Shown here: positions 33,296 to 45,810 of the stretch, piece by piece
Layout: every line of letters starts with the position of its first letter
Position numbering within the stretch: position 1 is the first letter of the stretch
Source of the DNA: Candidula unifasciata
Lineage: Eukaryota > Mollusca > Gastropoda > Stylommatophora > Geomitridae
NCBI GenBank assembly: GCA_905116865.2
Contig: CAJHNH020008437.1
Coordinates: forward strand, 143,410 to 207,409
Length of the DNA stretch: 64,000 nt
Reading direction: 5' to 3'
Notes under the pieces: generated by a model
The model's database searches: none
What the model saw: the letters and a program-made list of their open reading frames with translations, nothing else
What the model was told of the DNA's origin: nothing
Position numbers and translations under genes: made by a program

Positions 33296-33959
33296 GTCCA
33301 TTCGATGCTGACTGTTCCAGTAAAATGCTCTTCTAGTAACACCTCAACTGAGTCTACAACCTCTGGCGACCTGGTTCAAGCGTCTGCCCCGTGTTCTGAA
33401 GGTTGTGAGCTTGATTTGAGACTTCAGACTTCATCGGCCGGCTTTTTAGTGATGATTTTTGAGAGATCCCACGAGTCGTTGCTGGAGCTTCGAAGTTCGT
33501 CCTTTGTTCAACGTGCACGCGGTGTACGGAGAGAAGCTGATATAAATGTTATAAAACCCCGTGCAATGAAGTTAAGCTTATACACATTGGGAACGTTGTA
33601 CTCTAAATCGAGCTGAAGCTGGATTAATCAAAGACAAATCTTCAGACGGCTGTGGTAGCGAAGTGGCTATCCATCGCCTGCTGATTTGAAGCTCTTCTGT
33701 TCGAATCCGTATCCGAAGGATTTTATGTAATGATCTTGGTGTGAGTTAATGTTACTGATTGCAATAGCTGTATGTATACTTTAACAAATGTATTCTATAC
33801 AATTTTTTTCGAAGTTGTGTCAATTATAGTAGCGGTATGTAGAATAGTGTTCTCTGGGAGGAATTTTCACCACTCATATTTTACTCTACATTTTTCTTCT
33901 TCCTCTTCTTCTTCTTTCTGTCTTTCTTTCTTTTTTTCTTCCTTTCTGTCGTTTTTTTA
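33296..33959. other. Intron sequence, possible tRNA-like remnant
   Basis: The stretch 33645-33715 (GGCTGTGGTAGCGAAGTGG then TTCTGTTCGAATCC) has spaced A- and B-box-like sequences. It is likely an old SINE head, since no acceptor stem forms. A CTTTC-rich run lies at 33896-33950. Confidence 0.4.
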
Positions 33960-34225
33960 TCGGGCTGTAAACTCTGGAGGAAGGTTTTGATTGTTCGTCC
34001 ACTTCTGGACTTTGGTTTTCTTCCAGAATTTGAGTTTTGTTTGCACATCCATTGTACAGATCTGGCAAATCTGTGTGCAGGTTGGTCGTTCTTTGCCTCC
34101 CTAGTAGATGCACTGATACCTGGAAATAAACACCCCTAATTAGTTGCCCTTTCCGACATGCTTGTTGGGGGAAGTGGGTCCATTCTTCCATACCTTTCGA
34201 TTGGGACCGGGAACCCACACCGCAG
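33960..34225 (+). repeat. Dispersed repeat family F, copy F4
   Basis: GGGCTGTAAACTCTGGAGG, TTCCAGAATTTGAGTTTTG, CTTTGCCTCCCTAGTAGATG and GGGACCGGGAACCCACACCG correspond to F3 in order. Confidence 0.8.
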
Positions 34226-34913
34226 CAGAGTATTTCTACTCCATAAAGTAGTCACCAGAAAGAAATAGAAACCATTTGCGCTGTGACAAACACCAGACAT
34301 GCTAATAGAAAAATGACGAGAGGCCGGTAACCACCGACTTGATGGTAACATGTCTGCAGTAATGCATGTACACCTTCCTGTTTGTCGTAACTGTTGCTTC
34401 CATCAACTACGAAAAGCAATTGTCGTGACAGATTGTGGGCTTTGGCATCTCTGGCAACTACCTTACGTATTTAAATAGAATGCCTTGTGTTGGATTTGGT
34501 CTTTTTGCTTTATCACATAGGACAAAGATCGACATTTTGTGGGTGTTTCACTTGCAGAGGAGCAGAGCAATTATGGATTAACCCATTTGCGATCAATCTG
34601 GATGGTGTTAAACTATCAGCCTCATATTTCATATGAAATGCTTTTTGGCTATGCCCAAGTTTATGTGTGTTGTGATTTTTAAAATTAAAAAAATGCACTT
34701 GGCCTGCTGCTATATAACTGATTCTGGCTTATTCAGTAATTGGGTGTGCAGCTATTGATTTGCAGTGCTTTTGTTGCCTTTAACTAACTAACCAGCTTTT
34801 CATCATCCCGAGATCTTTAACATAATTTATTATTACAATTTATATTCGAAAGTTTTCTTTAGGTTTTGTCGAATTTTCTGAGTGTGTTTATAGATATATT
34901 TGTACGCTTTCAG
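34226..34913. other. Intron sequence before the 34914 exon
   Basis: AT-rich with no recognised repeat. It ends in the acceptor TTGTACGCTTTCAG. Confidence 0.5.
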
Positions 34914-35050
34914 GTGACAAATTCAAACTGTCACGGAGTCGCTCTTACCGGGACGTGCGTGAAAACCACAGAGACACCGAGGTTTTTAAGATGGACAAAA
35001 GCCGGACGTTTGACGGCAAGGAGTTCACCTCGTCACGTGAGGGACAGGAC
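34914..35050 (+). CDS. Rab11-FIP class I-like gene, Ser/Arg-rich linker exon
   Basis: Two bases complete a Gly codon, then 45 codons including DKFKLSRSRSYRDVRENH and MDKSRTFDGKEFTSSREGQD. The GDKFK segment just after the C2 domain is comparable to the basic K(L/F)KDKxK stretch after the C2 domain in vertebrate class I FIPs. The rest is Ser/Arg-rich and likely disordered. The acceptor CTTTCAG is at 34913 and the donor GTAAGT at 35051, both strong. It ends in phase 0. Confidence 0.8.
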
Positions 35051-35087
35051 GTAAGTGACTGCCTTTTCAACAACTGGGTCTCTACAG

Positions 35088-35280
35088 CAACAGCTACTAT
35101 TAATACAGTTGCTGCTGCTACTACAAATACTGCTACTGCTACGAATTCTACTACTACTACTACAAATATTACTACTACTACTACAGCTGCTACTACTACT
35201 ACTCCTACTAAGACAGCTGCTGCTACTACTGCTACTGCTGCTGCTACTACTATTACAGCTGCTGCTACTACTACTTCAGT
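35088..35280. repeat. (ACT)n/(GCT)n trinucleotide tract
   Basis: Triplet repeat starting about 40 bp after a donor site. The open frames through it are artefacts. Confidence 0.9.
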
Positions 35281-35408
35281 TGTGGTTTGCAGCTAGGCTG
35301 CGATATCTGCTCTTTTCAGCCCAGCATACCTGATCTCATCAAACTGGTAATTAGCCACCTTTTACAAAACGCTTGTTAGGAACAGTCAGTGTGTTCTTCT
35401 CTTATCTC

Positions 35409-35795
<387 letters not shown>

Positions 35796-35972
35796 ATTGT
35801 GTGGCTGACTGTCTGTCACACACGCACATATACAGATACACACACTTATTATATTTTTAACTTTTTGTTTTAATCACTAAATCATGTTTTTTACAGTGGA
35901 ATATAAAATACTCAATGTGCATTACACAACTGTAACATAATTTGTAAATACGTTGTATGTTCTTTCTCTTAG

Positions 35973-36086
35973 GGCCACTCAGCATTATGTGTGTACCCCT
36001 ACACACACCCACACACCAACCCTCCTGTCCACTTCTCGGCCCTGGACATCAACAGAGCTCCCTGGGGGATCGACCCAAATTCTCCG
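35973..36086 (+). CDS. Rab11-FIP class I-like gene, probable further linker exon
   Basis: 38 codons in phase 0 at both ends, including GHSALCVYPYTHPHTNPPVH and DINRAPWGIDPNSP. The acceptor TTCTTTCTCTTAG (35972) is strong, and the donor CCG-GTGTGT (36087) is acceptable. I do not recognise this segment in known FIPs. It is included because of its splice sites, matching phase and position 0.9 kb after the previous exon. Confidence 0.6.
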
Positions 36087-36834
36087 GTGTGTATTATGTT
36101 GGCTTGGACTGTGAGCCTTGTGAAGTTGGCCTACGTTTGACTGTTTCATTTCTAGCCTACCGTGAATCATGCGTGTATTGTTTGCTGTTCCGCCTACAGA
36201 AGTGTTGGTTATGTTGTTGAGTGTTTTATTTGTTCATTATAAAACATCAGGTTTATTGTTTCGTTTTACTCTTGTGCTAGTAGGCACAAATGGGTTATAT
36301 TTTTCACTGTTTCATTTGGAACCTACAGCTGAGGTGAGATCAATTAAGAACCTAATCATATCACTGGGGAAATTCCCATAAACACTCCGTCTCCATCTTC
36401 AGCAGCCAGTGCCTCCTCCCTTTTTGTATAAAACCACTAGCACTCTGATTGCATTTCCGTCTTGCTTTTCCTCTGAATGTTGAATCCCCCGGTCACTGCA
36501 CACTGCACCATTTCTCTAGCCGTGATGATCTATATATCTGTACTTCTACAATGTTCACCTGCTGCCAGAGAGCCTTGACTACCTACAGCTTGTCATGCAT
36601 CAATTTACCACCAGGTGGTGTAGAGCCAGCCGGCCATTCTGCCTGTATCGTTTCCCATCACACCTACACAACAGCTACTGACCAGTAAAAAGTACCCTAG
36701 AACTCTGAATCAGTGCTTGCCCCCTGAACAGATCATGCCTGTCTCCTTCTGCTTTGTGAGCCTGTTACAGTCTTTATCTATATATACAGCTGGTTCTCAA
36801 GCTATCAAAAAGATGCAGTAACTTTCTCTTTGTC
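36087..36834. other. Intron sequence; weak repeat shared with 49695-49800
   Basis: The stretch 36385-36480 (CATCTTCAGCAGCCAGTG, TTTCCGTCTTGCTTTTCCTC) resembles 49695-49800. No exon was recognised. Confidence 0.4.
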
Positions 36835-36837
36835 TAC

Positions 36838-36900
36838 AGTCCCCCCCCCCCCCTCCACCCCACTTCCCTCACGGATAGTGTCCGGAACCCACACGGGAAG
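36838..36900 (+). repeat. Family F 3' fragment
   Basis: A C run followed by GTGTCCGGAACCCACACGGG matches the 3' end of F3. Confidence 0.6.
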
Positions 36901-36949
36901 ATCCACCCAGTCTAAAAGGGTAACACACAAAAATGTCATGGAAAGTAAA

Positions 36950-37260
36950 GCCACGTAGCGCTTGAAGTGCGAATTGGTCTATCTGGTAATCTGGTAATCT
37001 TAGTTTTAGCTTCATAGCAAACAGGTCACCCCATAGTTGCTCCGCTCCTGTGCCAACGAAAAACAAACGTAGCTCACAGTGTCGCGCCATGACCTCAAGT
37101 CAGAAGCTGGGCGACGAAACTATATCCTTACAGTCTACAAATGGAGCAAAAATGCAACGGCCACCGCCTGGCAGAAGCAAAAAAAAATTCGCAACGGCTA
37201 AAAAAACAAAAAAGTGGCCGTGCCTAGCGTCCATTTTGACCTGAAGCATTATATGAGGGT
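36950..37260 (+). repeat. Dispersed repeat family G, copy G1
   Basis: Matches 48505-48600 plus 48900-49085. Blocks are AGCTTCATAGCAAACAGGTC, GAAGCTGGGCGACGAAACTA, the ACGGCCACCG block and TAGCGTCCATTTTGACC. Copy G2 has about 300 bp inserted between its two parts, so G1 shows the uninterrupted form. Confidence 0.8.
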
Positions 37261-38100
37261 TAATAAATGGTCGCCCCAGCAGTACCCTCACTATTAGCTG
37301 GGAAAAGGACTTAGGACATTATATCCACCAGCAGGCGTCGCCCCTACAACGACCTGACTGCCTTCGTTAACGACTGTTCACCCAACAGCCATGCAGTTCT
37401 TTGGCACAAAGGAGACACCTTGAACTTGGGTTTCAGAATGCCGACTTCCTACAAGATGTTATGTTATGTTTTGTTATCACAATCGACGTCACTGCACATT
37501 GGGCATACCCATGCGTGCTCACTCCTCCGAAGCGGCAGCCACTCCAAAGTACTTCTACTAATTTTCCCCATGAGAAGCTGGTTATATTGTCTCCTTTCTC
37601 GGCCTCGAAGACGGGGATGGGTATATGGAGCTAGCAGGCTATTCCCAGCATGCCTAAATATGTGGAAACTGAAACTTGACTTTGTTTTACTGTAAATCCT
37701 GTTTATTGTTTGGTATCACACGACATGAGGCTGCTGTAAGCAGGGGCGCCGGAACTTAGTAGCTTAGGTATCTTGAACGGCGTGGCTGTGCTTCCCCAAG
37801 AAAATTTGTAGCAGGACCCATCAACACACTAAGAATGTAAAAGATCTTTTTTTTTTAAGTACACAGTTTATGTTATTCAGCACATGACGATGACGATGAT
37901 GATAATAATAATAAAATCTAGTATTATTAATAATGCACACTTAAACAAGGTTTAGCTCCGTTGAGGGCCTAACAAATGTGTGACAGGGCTGAGTTCCCCC
38001 TTCCCCCCCCCCCCCCCCCCCCCGAACCACATACAACCATAATTCTATATCAGTCTTAGAGCTCCTGATGTACTCCATACATAGTACCCTATACAAGTAG
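37261..38100. other. Intron sequence, no feature beyond homopolymers
   Basis: A C run at 38005-38023, T-rich at 37848 and a short ATAATAATA stretch at 37900. Nothing else was recognised. Confidence 0.4.
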
Positions 38101-38101
38101 G

Positions 38102-38210
38102 TTAAAGTGGTCTATTGGTTAGTTGCTTATCCTTTACAGGACGTTGCAGAACCACTTTTTCTAGGCAAATTTACGTCCAGTAGTTTGCAATTGCTTTTAA
38201 AGTGGTCTAT
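38102..38210 (-). mobile_element. 5'-truncated SINE family A, copy A3, with 14-bp target duplication
   Basis: An 81-bp remnant (38116-38196) holds only the family A tail (AGGACGTTGCAGAACC, then TTTACGTCCAGTAGTTTGC). Identical TTAAAGTGGTCTAT copies flank it at 38102-38115 and 38197-38210. Loss of the head with an intact duplication is what incomplete LINE-type target-primed reverse transcription produces. Confidence 0.9.
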
Positions 38211-38589
38211 ACTTTGGTTTATACAACGTATCATTTTGTATATACTCTGATGTAGCAGGCTTTATTTTTTTTTTTTTAAAGTCTCCTGAATGCAGTTCTT
38301 GTTCACCAACTTGCATGAATATCTCTCATTAAACACCAATTAATCACACAAATAGGACATTCATCTCGATGAAGTAGCGGGAAAAACGCCCCATAAACAT
38401 TTCGTGTGATTAATTCACCACAAATCAGGGCGGATGTCATAAATGATTAACCCAGTTTTGGGACCAAAAGTGCATTCGGCCAGGTCTTGTCCATGTTATC
38501 GATTGTTCTAAATCTGTGAAGTTGTGTTGCCTTCTGCGGGATAGGTCGCTTGTTTTTTTTTTGTAGCTTTGTCTTAATACCATGGCTGC

Positions 38590-38776
38590 TGCTGCTGCTT
38601 CTTCGTCTTTTTCTTCTTCTTCTTCTTCTTCTTCTTCTTCTTCTTCTTCTTCTTCTTCTTCTTCTTCTTCTTCTTCTTCTTCTTCTTCTTCTTCTTCTTC
38701 TTCTTCTTCTTCTTCTTCTTCTTCTTCTTCTTCTTCTTCTTCTTCTTCTTCTTCTTCTTCTTCTTCTTCTTCTTCT

Positions 38777-38808
<32 letters not shown>

Positions 38809-39261
38809 GTCTTTTTCTTCTTCTTCATCGTCTTCTTCTTCTTCTTCCTCTTTTTCTTCTTCTTCTTCTTCTTCTTCTTCTTTCTTCTTCTTCTTCTTCT
38901 TCTTCTTTTTTTTTTCTTCTTCTTTTCTTCTTCTTCTTCTTCTTCTTCTTCTTCTTCTTCTTCTTCTTCTTCTTCTTCTTCTTCTTCTTCTTCTTCTTCT
39001 TCTTCCTCCTCTTCTTCGTCTTTTTCTTCTTCTTCATCGTCTTCTTCTTCTTCTTCCTCTTTTTCTTCTTCTTCTTCTTCTTCTTCTTCTTCTTCTTCTT
39101 CTTCTTCTTCTTCTTCTTCTTCTTCTTCTTCTTCTTCTTCTTCGTCGTCTTCTTCTTTTTCTTCTTCTTCTTCTTCTTCTTCTTCTTCTTCTTCTTCTTC
39201 TTCTTCTTCTTCTTCTTCTTCTTCTTCTTCTTCTTCTTCTTCTTCTTCTTCTTCTTCTTCT

Positions 39262-39293
<32 letters not shown>

Positions 39294-39900
39294 GTCTTTT
39301 TCTTCTTCTTCATCGTCTTCTTCTTCTTCTTCCTCTTTTTCTTCTTCTTCTTCTTCTTCTTCTTCTTCTTCTTCTTCTTCTTCTTCTTCTTCTTCTTCTT
39401 CTTCTTCTTCTTCTTCTTCTTCTTCTTCTTCTTCTTCTTCTTCTTCTTCTTCTTCTTCTTCTTCTTCTTCTTCTTCTTCTTCTTCTTCTTCTTCTTCTGC
39501 TGCTGCTGCTGCTGCTGTTGCTTCTTCTTCTTCTTCTTCTTCTTCTTCTTCTTCTTCTTCTTCTTCTTCTTCTTCTTTCTTCTTCTTCTTCTTCTTCTTC
39601 TTCTTCTTCTTCTTCTTCTTCTTCTTCTTCTTCTTCTTCTTCTTCTTTTTTTTTTCTTCTTCTTCTTCTTCTTCTTTTTCTTCTTTTTTTTCTTTTTTCT
39701 CTTCTTCTTCTTCTTCTTCTTTCTTTCTTCTTCTTCTTCTTCTTCTTCTTCTCTTCTTCTTCTTCTTCTTCTTCTTCTTCTTCTTCTTCTTCTTCTTCTT
39801 CTTCTTCTTCTTCTTCTTCTTCTCCTTCTTCTTCTTCTTCTTCTTGTGCTACTGCTGCTGCTGCTTCTTCTTCATCTTCTTCGTCTGTGTTGCTTCTTCT
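38590..39900. repeat. Giant (TTC)n tract with higher-order structure
   Basis: About 1.3 kb, mostly pure TTC. A marker block CCTCTTCTTCGTC...CATCGTC...CCTCTTTTTC occurs three times, at about 38799, 39008 and 39284, so larger segments were duplicated. A CTG run (39498-39520) lies in the right half. Frames of up to 498 codons across it (Ser, Leu, Phe on +; Lys, Glu, Arg on -) are artefacts. Confidence 0.97.
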
Positions 39901-39949
39901 TCCACCTTTTTTTTCTTTCGCTCTTTCTTTGTTTCTTTCTTTTTCGTTC

Positions 39950-40155
39950 GTCCTTAAAAATGTGGTTGGGACGTCGTGCTGTGGTTTACAGCTTGGCATC
40001 TGCGTCTTTCAGCCCAAAACTTCTAATTTCAGCAAGCCCTCATTAGTCTCCTCTTAGGACATGCTAGTTAGGGGAAATCGACCTTTTCACCCCACACCCC
40101 CCCCCCCCTTCCCGCCCCCCCCCCCACGGCCAAAATGGGGTCCGGATACTCACCT
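39950..40155 (+). repeat. Family F, degraded copy
   Basis: GGTTTACAGCTTGG, TTAGGACATGCTAGTTAGGG, C runs at 40096-40126 and then ATGGGGTCCGGATACTCACC follow the order of F3, with an internal deletion. Confidence 0.6.
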
Positions 40156-40489
40156 GGGGATAGCTTCTGTTACAGCTAGTACTACCTCGTTAATACAAAC
40201 CTACTTAAGAAAAATTCTCAATTAACGCGAACAAAATTGCTGGTCCCTGCAGGGATGTGTTATTGTTATTACTCCCCGGTTAACACTAATTGTACTAACA
40301 AGCACTCCATTTCCACTCCTTCAGATTTCGTGTTAACGAGTTGTTGTTTTTTTTTTTTCTGCATTTCTGGGTAGTTGTAGCGTTTTCGGACATCATCTTT
40401 TCGTTGTTGTTGCTGCCGTTTTTGTCAGTCTGTTATTGACATTAGTGTTATTATTGATGTTATCATTACTGTTATCGCTTCCAACGACC

Positions 40490-40880
40490 AAAAGTTGTGC
40501 AGCGAAAGTTAAGCGCATTTGAAAAACACATCCCTGAAGAAAATGTTGAAAATAAAATAGGATGAATTCAAGAAGCGTGAAGAAATAAGAGAAATGGCTG
40601 GGACCCACTGATAACAACAATTGTAAGACAATTAAAACAGCGTTATATTTGACGTCGTAGAAAGACAGAAAAGAACATAGAATCACCAGACAGGCACTAG
40701 ATTTGGAAATAAAGAGGTTGACGAAAAATGGATGTCAACAACAACATTAAACATATCTATAACAGACGTCAATGGAAGAGGCCAAAAGTGATGGACTGGA
40801 TCCAGTTCATGATATTAAATTCATTGATCCTGAAAATGAACAAGGCCTGGCTTCTTTCTAATCTTCCAGTACTCGGATAT
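40490..40880 (+). pseudogene. LINE ORF2 3' fragment, second copy of the 16.1 kb type
   Basis: GCGAAAGTTAAGCGCATTTG, GATGAATTCAAGAAGCGTGA and AGAAATGGCTGGGACCCACT parallel 16246-16340. Near the end GATCCAGTTCATGATATTAA matches the LINE 3' part at 16755-16785. Multiple stops and deletions are present. Confidence 0.75.
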
Positions 40881-41089
40881 GAAATTCCAGTAATCGACCT
40901 GACATTTCGCTAGGATCTTAACTTGTAGAGAGGAAGTTCAGCTTTGCAACACTTACTCTTGTGGGTGGCACTTGGGGACTACTGCGATGAGATTTGCGAT
41001 GTCATCCTCACTCCCACTGGCGCAAACCCTTTTCATAGCTCAATAACCCTGAACGAATTAAAGTATTGTTTTGCATATGATTCTCTCAT

Positions 41090-42395
41090 TAACCAACCAG
41101 TCAGTCAGCGAACACACTAATCAACAAGTCAGCTAAACACACACCCAGTCAACAAACTAATCAGAAAGTTAGCCAACAAACAAATCAACAAGTCAGGTAG
41201 CCACACAGCCAACAAATCAATCAACAAGTCAGTTAGCCAGCAACTCGGCCAACAAACCAATTAACAATTCAGTGAGTCAACCACCCAGCCAACAAACCAA
41301 TCATTAATTCAGTGATCCAGCCACTCGGCCAACAAACAAATCATCAATTCAATGAGCCAACCACCCAGCCAACAAACCAATCATCAATTCAGTGAGCCAG
41401 CCACTCGGCCAACAAACCAATGATCAGTTCAGTGAGCCAACCACCCAGCCAACAAACCAATCAACAATTCAGTGAGCCAGCCACTCGGCCAACAAACCAA
41501 TCAACAATTTAGTGAGCCAACCACCCAGCCAACAAACCAATCAACAATTCAGTGAGCCAACCACCCAGCCAACAAACCAATCAACAATTCAGTGAGCCAA
41601 CCACCCAGCCAACAAACCAATCAACAATTCAGTGAGCCAGCCACTCAGCCAACAAACCAATCAACAATTCAGTGAGCCAACCACCCAGCCAACAAACAAT
41701 CAACAATTCAGTGAGCCAACCACCCAGCCAACAAACCAATCAACAATTCAGTCAGCCAACCACCCAGCCAACAAACTAATCATCAGATCAGTGAGCCAAC
41801 CACCCAGCCAACAAACCCATTATCAGTTCAGTGAGCCAACCACCCAGCCAACGAACTAACCATCAGTTCAGTGAGCCAGCCACTCGGCCAACAAACCAAT
41901 CAACAATTCAGTTAGCAAACCACCCAGCCAACAAACCAATCACCAATTCAGTGAGCCAAACACCAAGCCAACAAACCAATCATCAATTCAGTTAGCCAAC
42001 CACCCAGCCAACAAACAAATCAACAATTCAGTGAGCCAGCCACTCGGCCAACAAACCAATCATCAGTTCAGTGAGTCAACCACCCAGCCAACAAACCAAT
42101 CAACAATTCAGTGAGCCAACCACTCAGCCAACAAACTAATCATCAATTCAGTGAGCCAACCACTCAGCCAACAAACCAATCATCAATTCAGTGAGCCAAC
42201 CACCCAGCCAACAAACCAATCATCAATTCAGTGAGTCAACGACCCAGCCAACAAACCAATCAAAAATTCAGTGAGCCAACCACTCAGCCAACAAACCAAT
42301 CATCAATTCAGTGAGCCAACCACCCAGCCAACAAACCAATCATCAATTCAGTGAGCCAACCACCCAGCTAACAAACCAATCATCAATTCAAATAC
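41090..42395. repeat. 40-bp minisatellite
   Basis: About 32 units of a 40-bp repeat with the core CCACCCAGCCAACAAACCAA then TCAACAATTCAGTGAGCCAA. The left end (41090-41220) is more diverged. Variants alternate ACTCGG/ACCCAG and AACAA/ATCAA. One unit near 41690 lacks a base. Confidence 0.97.
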
Positions 42396-42880
42396 CTGTC
42401 TTAAATGTTTGTGTATTCTAGACAAAACAATAAGGTCTTACTGTGTTCGTAAATTGTTGCTGTGATTGTTATTCGACATTTGCTTCGTTAGTATAAATTT
42501 CTGTAACCTATGGTGCCATTTCAATGGGTTGAAATTAATTCTGTCCGTATTCCATAGTCGTGGATTTCAAGCTGTACAATAGACATGGCCAATAAGACAC
42601 CTTTTTTGGGGGTGCCTAGTTGACCATGTTCTTAGTGCACTTGTATTCATGGCGAGGCGCAGACGCCGTCTGGAGGTGACAGGTTCAATTCCCGGCACGG
42701 TAACTATAGCTTTAGATTTTTATATTGTCTAGTGTGTTCTTCTATCTTTCTACTTCTTTCTATGAGTGCCGATCAATACACTTTCTATTACTCAATTAAT
42801 TCATAATATTTAACGGCCTCAAAGGTTCCCTCTCTGTTTATTTATAGGAATAGCGGAAATATGCAGATAATCATCACTTG
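42396..42880. other. Intron sequence with a tRNA-like SINE head
   Basis: The stretch 42605-42710 has GGTGCCTAGTTGACCATG and GACAGGTTCAATTCCCGGC, an A/B-box pair like those of the SINEs, but no shared tail. Otherwise nothing was seen. Confidence 0.45.
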
Positions 42881-42883
42881 AGT

Positions 42884-43118
42884 CGTCGTCTGTGGTTTAG
42901 GCGTTGCGAACGCGCTACGTAATGGCAGGGTACCGGGTTCGATCCCAGCTGCTGGCCTTGCGCCCTGCGTAGGTTTGGACAGTGGTATCGAGAAGCCGAC
43001 CGTTTAGAAAGAAATGGCAAACTACTGGATGTAAATCTGCCAAAGAAAAACCACAACAGACAAAAAATTCTGTAGGTGGTTCTTCAATGTCCTGTAAAGG
43101 ATACGCAACTAACTATCA
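42884..43118 (+). mobile_element. SINE family A, copy A4 (full length)
   Basis: Head TGTGGTTTAGGCGTTGCG and GGGTTCGATCCC, body GACAGTGGTATCGAGAAGCC, tail CAATGTCCTGTAAAGGATAC and GCAACTAAC. Confidence 0.9.
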
Positions 43119-43480
43119 TTACTGTTGAAGAAGGGACACTTAAAAAAAGCTTACTAGCTTAACTACTGAGGCAGTGTATTCACAGAGGATGGAAGATAGG
43201 ACAGAGAAACAGAAAATATAATACATAATGCCAACCACATAAATTACCAAATACCGCATCTTTTAAGTATCAACATATTGACGTGCACATAACAAAGCAG
43301 CTGATAAATGCCCTGTTCGTAACAACTGTGTGCTAGCAGTGCCACGCATGGACAGTCCGAGAAAAACGAAAGCAAAATGAGATGTATAAGAAATGCGGCG
43401 GGAAAAACAAGATCCACAGTTCACTGATGCTGAGTCACTAATGAAGAACTAAGAACAGTGATAGGAACAGCACCCGTTCC
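43119..43480. other. Intron sequence, no feature recognised
   Basis: Mixed sequence without repeats shared elsewhere in the window. Confidence 0.4.
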
Positions 43481-43760
43481 CTGTGTGGTTACGGGGCCCT
43501 ATTTTAGGGAAAAGAAGAATAGACCCACTGCCTCCCCAAAAGCATGTCGTAAGAGTCGACTAACTGGGAGCTTCCTTCGAAGTTTGAGTGTATTTGCCTG
43601 AGAGGCAAGGAACCAACAGTCTGCATACAAATTAGTCAGATCTGTCAAACGTATGTACGTGAAACAGTCAGATTCTGGAACTGGACTGCAGTCCCTAAGT
43701 GGAACGAAAACCATAACTTTCCTCCAGAGTTTACAGATGGTGAAAGCGAAGAAGAAGAAG
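43480..43760 (-). repeat. Dispersed repeat family F, copy F5
   Basis: Inverted F copy: AGCATGTCGTAAGAGTCGAC, CTGAGAGGCAAGGAACC, TCTGCATACAAATTAGTCAG and TTTCCTCCAGAGTTTACAG. It ends in an AAG run. Confidence 0.8.
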
Positions 43761-43784
43761 AAGAAGAAGAAGACAGCACCCGTA

Positions 43785-43990
43785 AATGATTTCACAGGAC
43801 TTCGAAGAATCAAATGGTTTGGTCATCCAGTCAGAATGGAACAAAGTAAGAGAGCAGCTAAAGCGTAATACATGTAAATAGCAGGCTGTAAGGCAAGAGG
43901 GTGGCCAAGAAAGAGTTGGGTGGAGGAAGAAAAAGAGACACTACAAACACCTAGTATGGCTTGGACACAAGCTACCCAACTTGCTTATAC
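43785..43990 (+). pseudogene. LINE ORF2 C-terminal fragment
   Basis: A + strand frame has RRIKWFGHPVRMEQ. After a stop it continues with CKARGWPRKSWVEEEKETLQ. This is the WFGHxxRM / GRPRxxW tail of non-LTR retrotransposons. Confidence 0.75.
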
Positions 43991-44002
43991 AGCATAAGCA
44001 AA

Positions 44003-44460
44003 AGATATAAAACCGAACGAAAAGTATATCAACGAGCTTCAAAATATAATAAACACAAACAAAACGTGAACGTTGCGGCTGCGGAGCCTTCTTCAGCACA
44101 TACAAAGAATAGACAATAGTACACAAATACACAATATCACTTATCTTCGTATCTCATAGCAGCCAGGTCAATGTCAAGACAATAGTCTGGCGAGGCACGT
44201 GGGGCCGGGAAAATTAATATCCGGGGATATGCCAAGGGCCGTCACTTGAGGGTAAGATTAAACTGTGTAGGCAGTTTAACCCCCTCTAGGATTAAGAGGA
44301 GACTGTGTTGGCAGTTTAGACCACTAGAGTTTCCAAAATGTATATAAAGCGATTTTCAAGAGACTTGCGAGCTTTGTCGCTAGAGTGGCTAGATTTAATG
44401 GCTGTCACCTCCATGAGGTGGATGCATTGGTACTGGAAATTAAAATGCAGTGGTACTGGT
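44003..44460 (-). mobile_element. Penelope-like element 3' end, copy 1
   Basis: AAAGATATAAAACCGAACG, the conserved tail, the CGTTGCGGC-TGCG-GAGCCTTCTTCAGC hairpin (44071-44097) and upstream sequence (element sense, minus strand) matching 51605-52030. The end of a degraded GIY-YIG-containing ORF is present near 44300-44400. It abuts the LINE fragment on its left. Confidence 0.8.
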
Positions 44461-44814
44461 ACTGCTTTATTTAAAGCATAAGCAGTAGTACGAAAGACGA
44501 AGAAAAATATACAGAGAACGTCACCTAAAGAAGATACAGGACAATCTTATTTCGAAGAAAAAAGAAAATACCAGCGCACAAATTGATAAATTATGTCAGA
44601 ATATGGAGGTCACGAACATAAAACATGACTACCTATGTCCGCTGGCCTGGCAGTCGATTAATTTATCTCCACTAATTCACGGTTGAGTAGCTCTTGGGAC
44701 ATTCCCACTAGCACTTCAACAGCCACGGAAGAGTTCCAACGCCTAAATCGATAGTTGCAGTCTGAATAATTCCCGCTTTACCTTTCTTCCCAAGCTTTGA
44801 GTATCGGCCAGATC

Positions 44815-45640
<826 letters not shown>

Positions 45641-45675
45641 TACCCCACCAAGACATCACACAAGCGATAAACACC

Positions 45676-45810
45676 CGATGACACAAAGTGCCATCATGTG
45701 GATGAGGATCACCCGTGGAGAGGTCCTAGAAACCGCGTTTAGCTAATAGACCATTTTTATGGCCGGGCTATATTGCAGCCCCTGGCAAGAGTCAGGGTGG
45801 GGCTTCAAAT
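45676..45810 (-). repeat. SINE-like repeat family B, copy B4
   Basis: Inverted: GATGACACAAAGTGCCATC, GAGGATCACCCGTGGAGAGG and CCGCGTTTAGC. It extends further than B1, with GGTGGGGCTTCAAATAACG, as does B5. Confidence 0.75.

Noticed and set aside
38550..40057. Open frames of 491 and 498 codons and long minus-strand Lys/Glu/Arg frames
   Set aside because: They only translate the TTC repeat in different frames. Composition is wholly explained by the triplet.
41090..42395. CRISPR-like regular array (also 58501-63222, 63532-63832)
   Set aside because: Units are tandem and contiguous, with no unique spacers, no palindromic repeat and no cas genes, in a eukaryotic context.
42884..42960. tRNA-like A and B boxes (also 21990, 29690, 33650, 50200, 50990, 54700)
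   Set aside because: Most continue into shared SINE bodies, and none forms a plausible acceptor stem and anticodon arm. They were treated as SINE heads, not tRNA genes.
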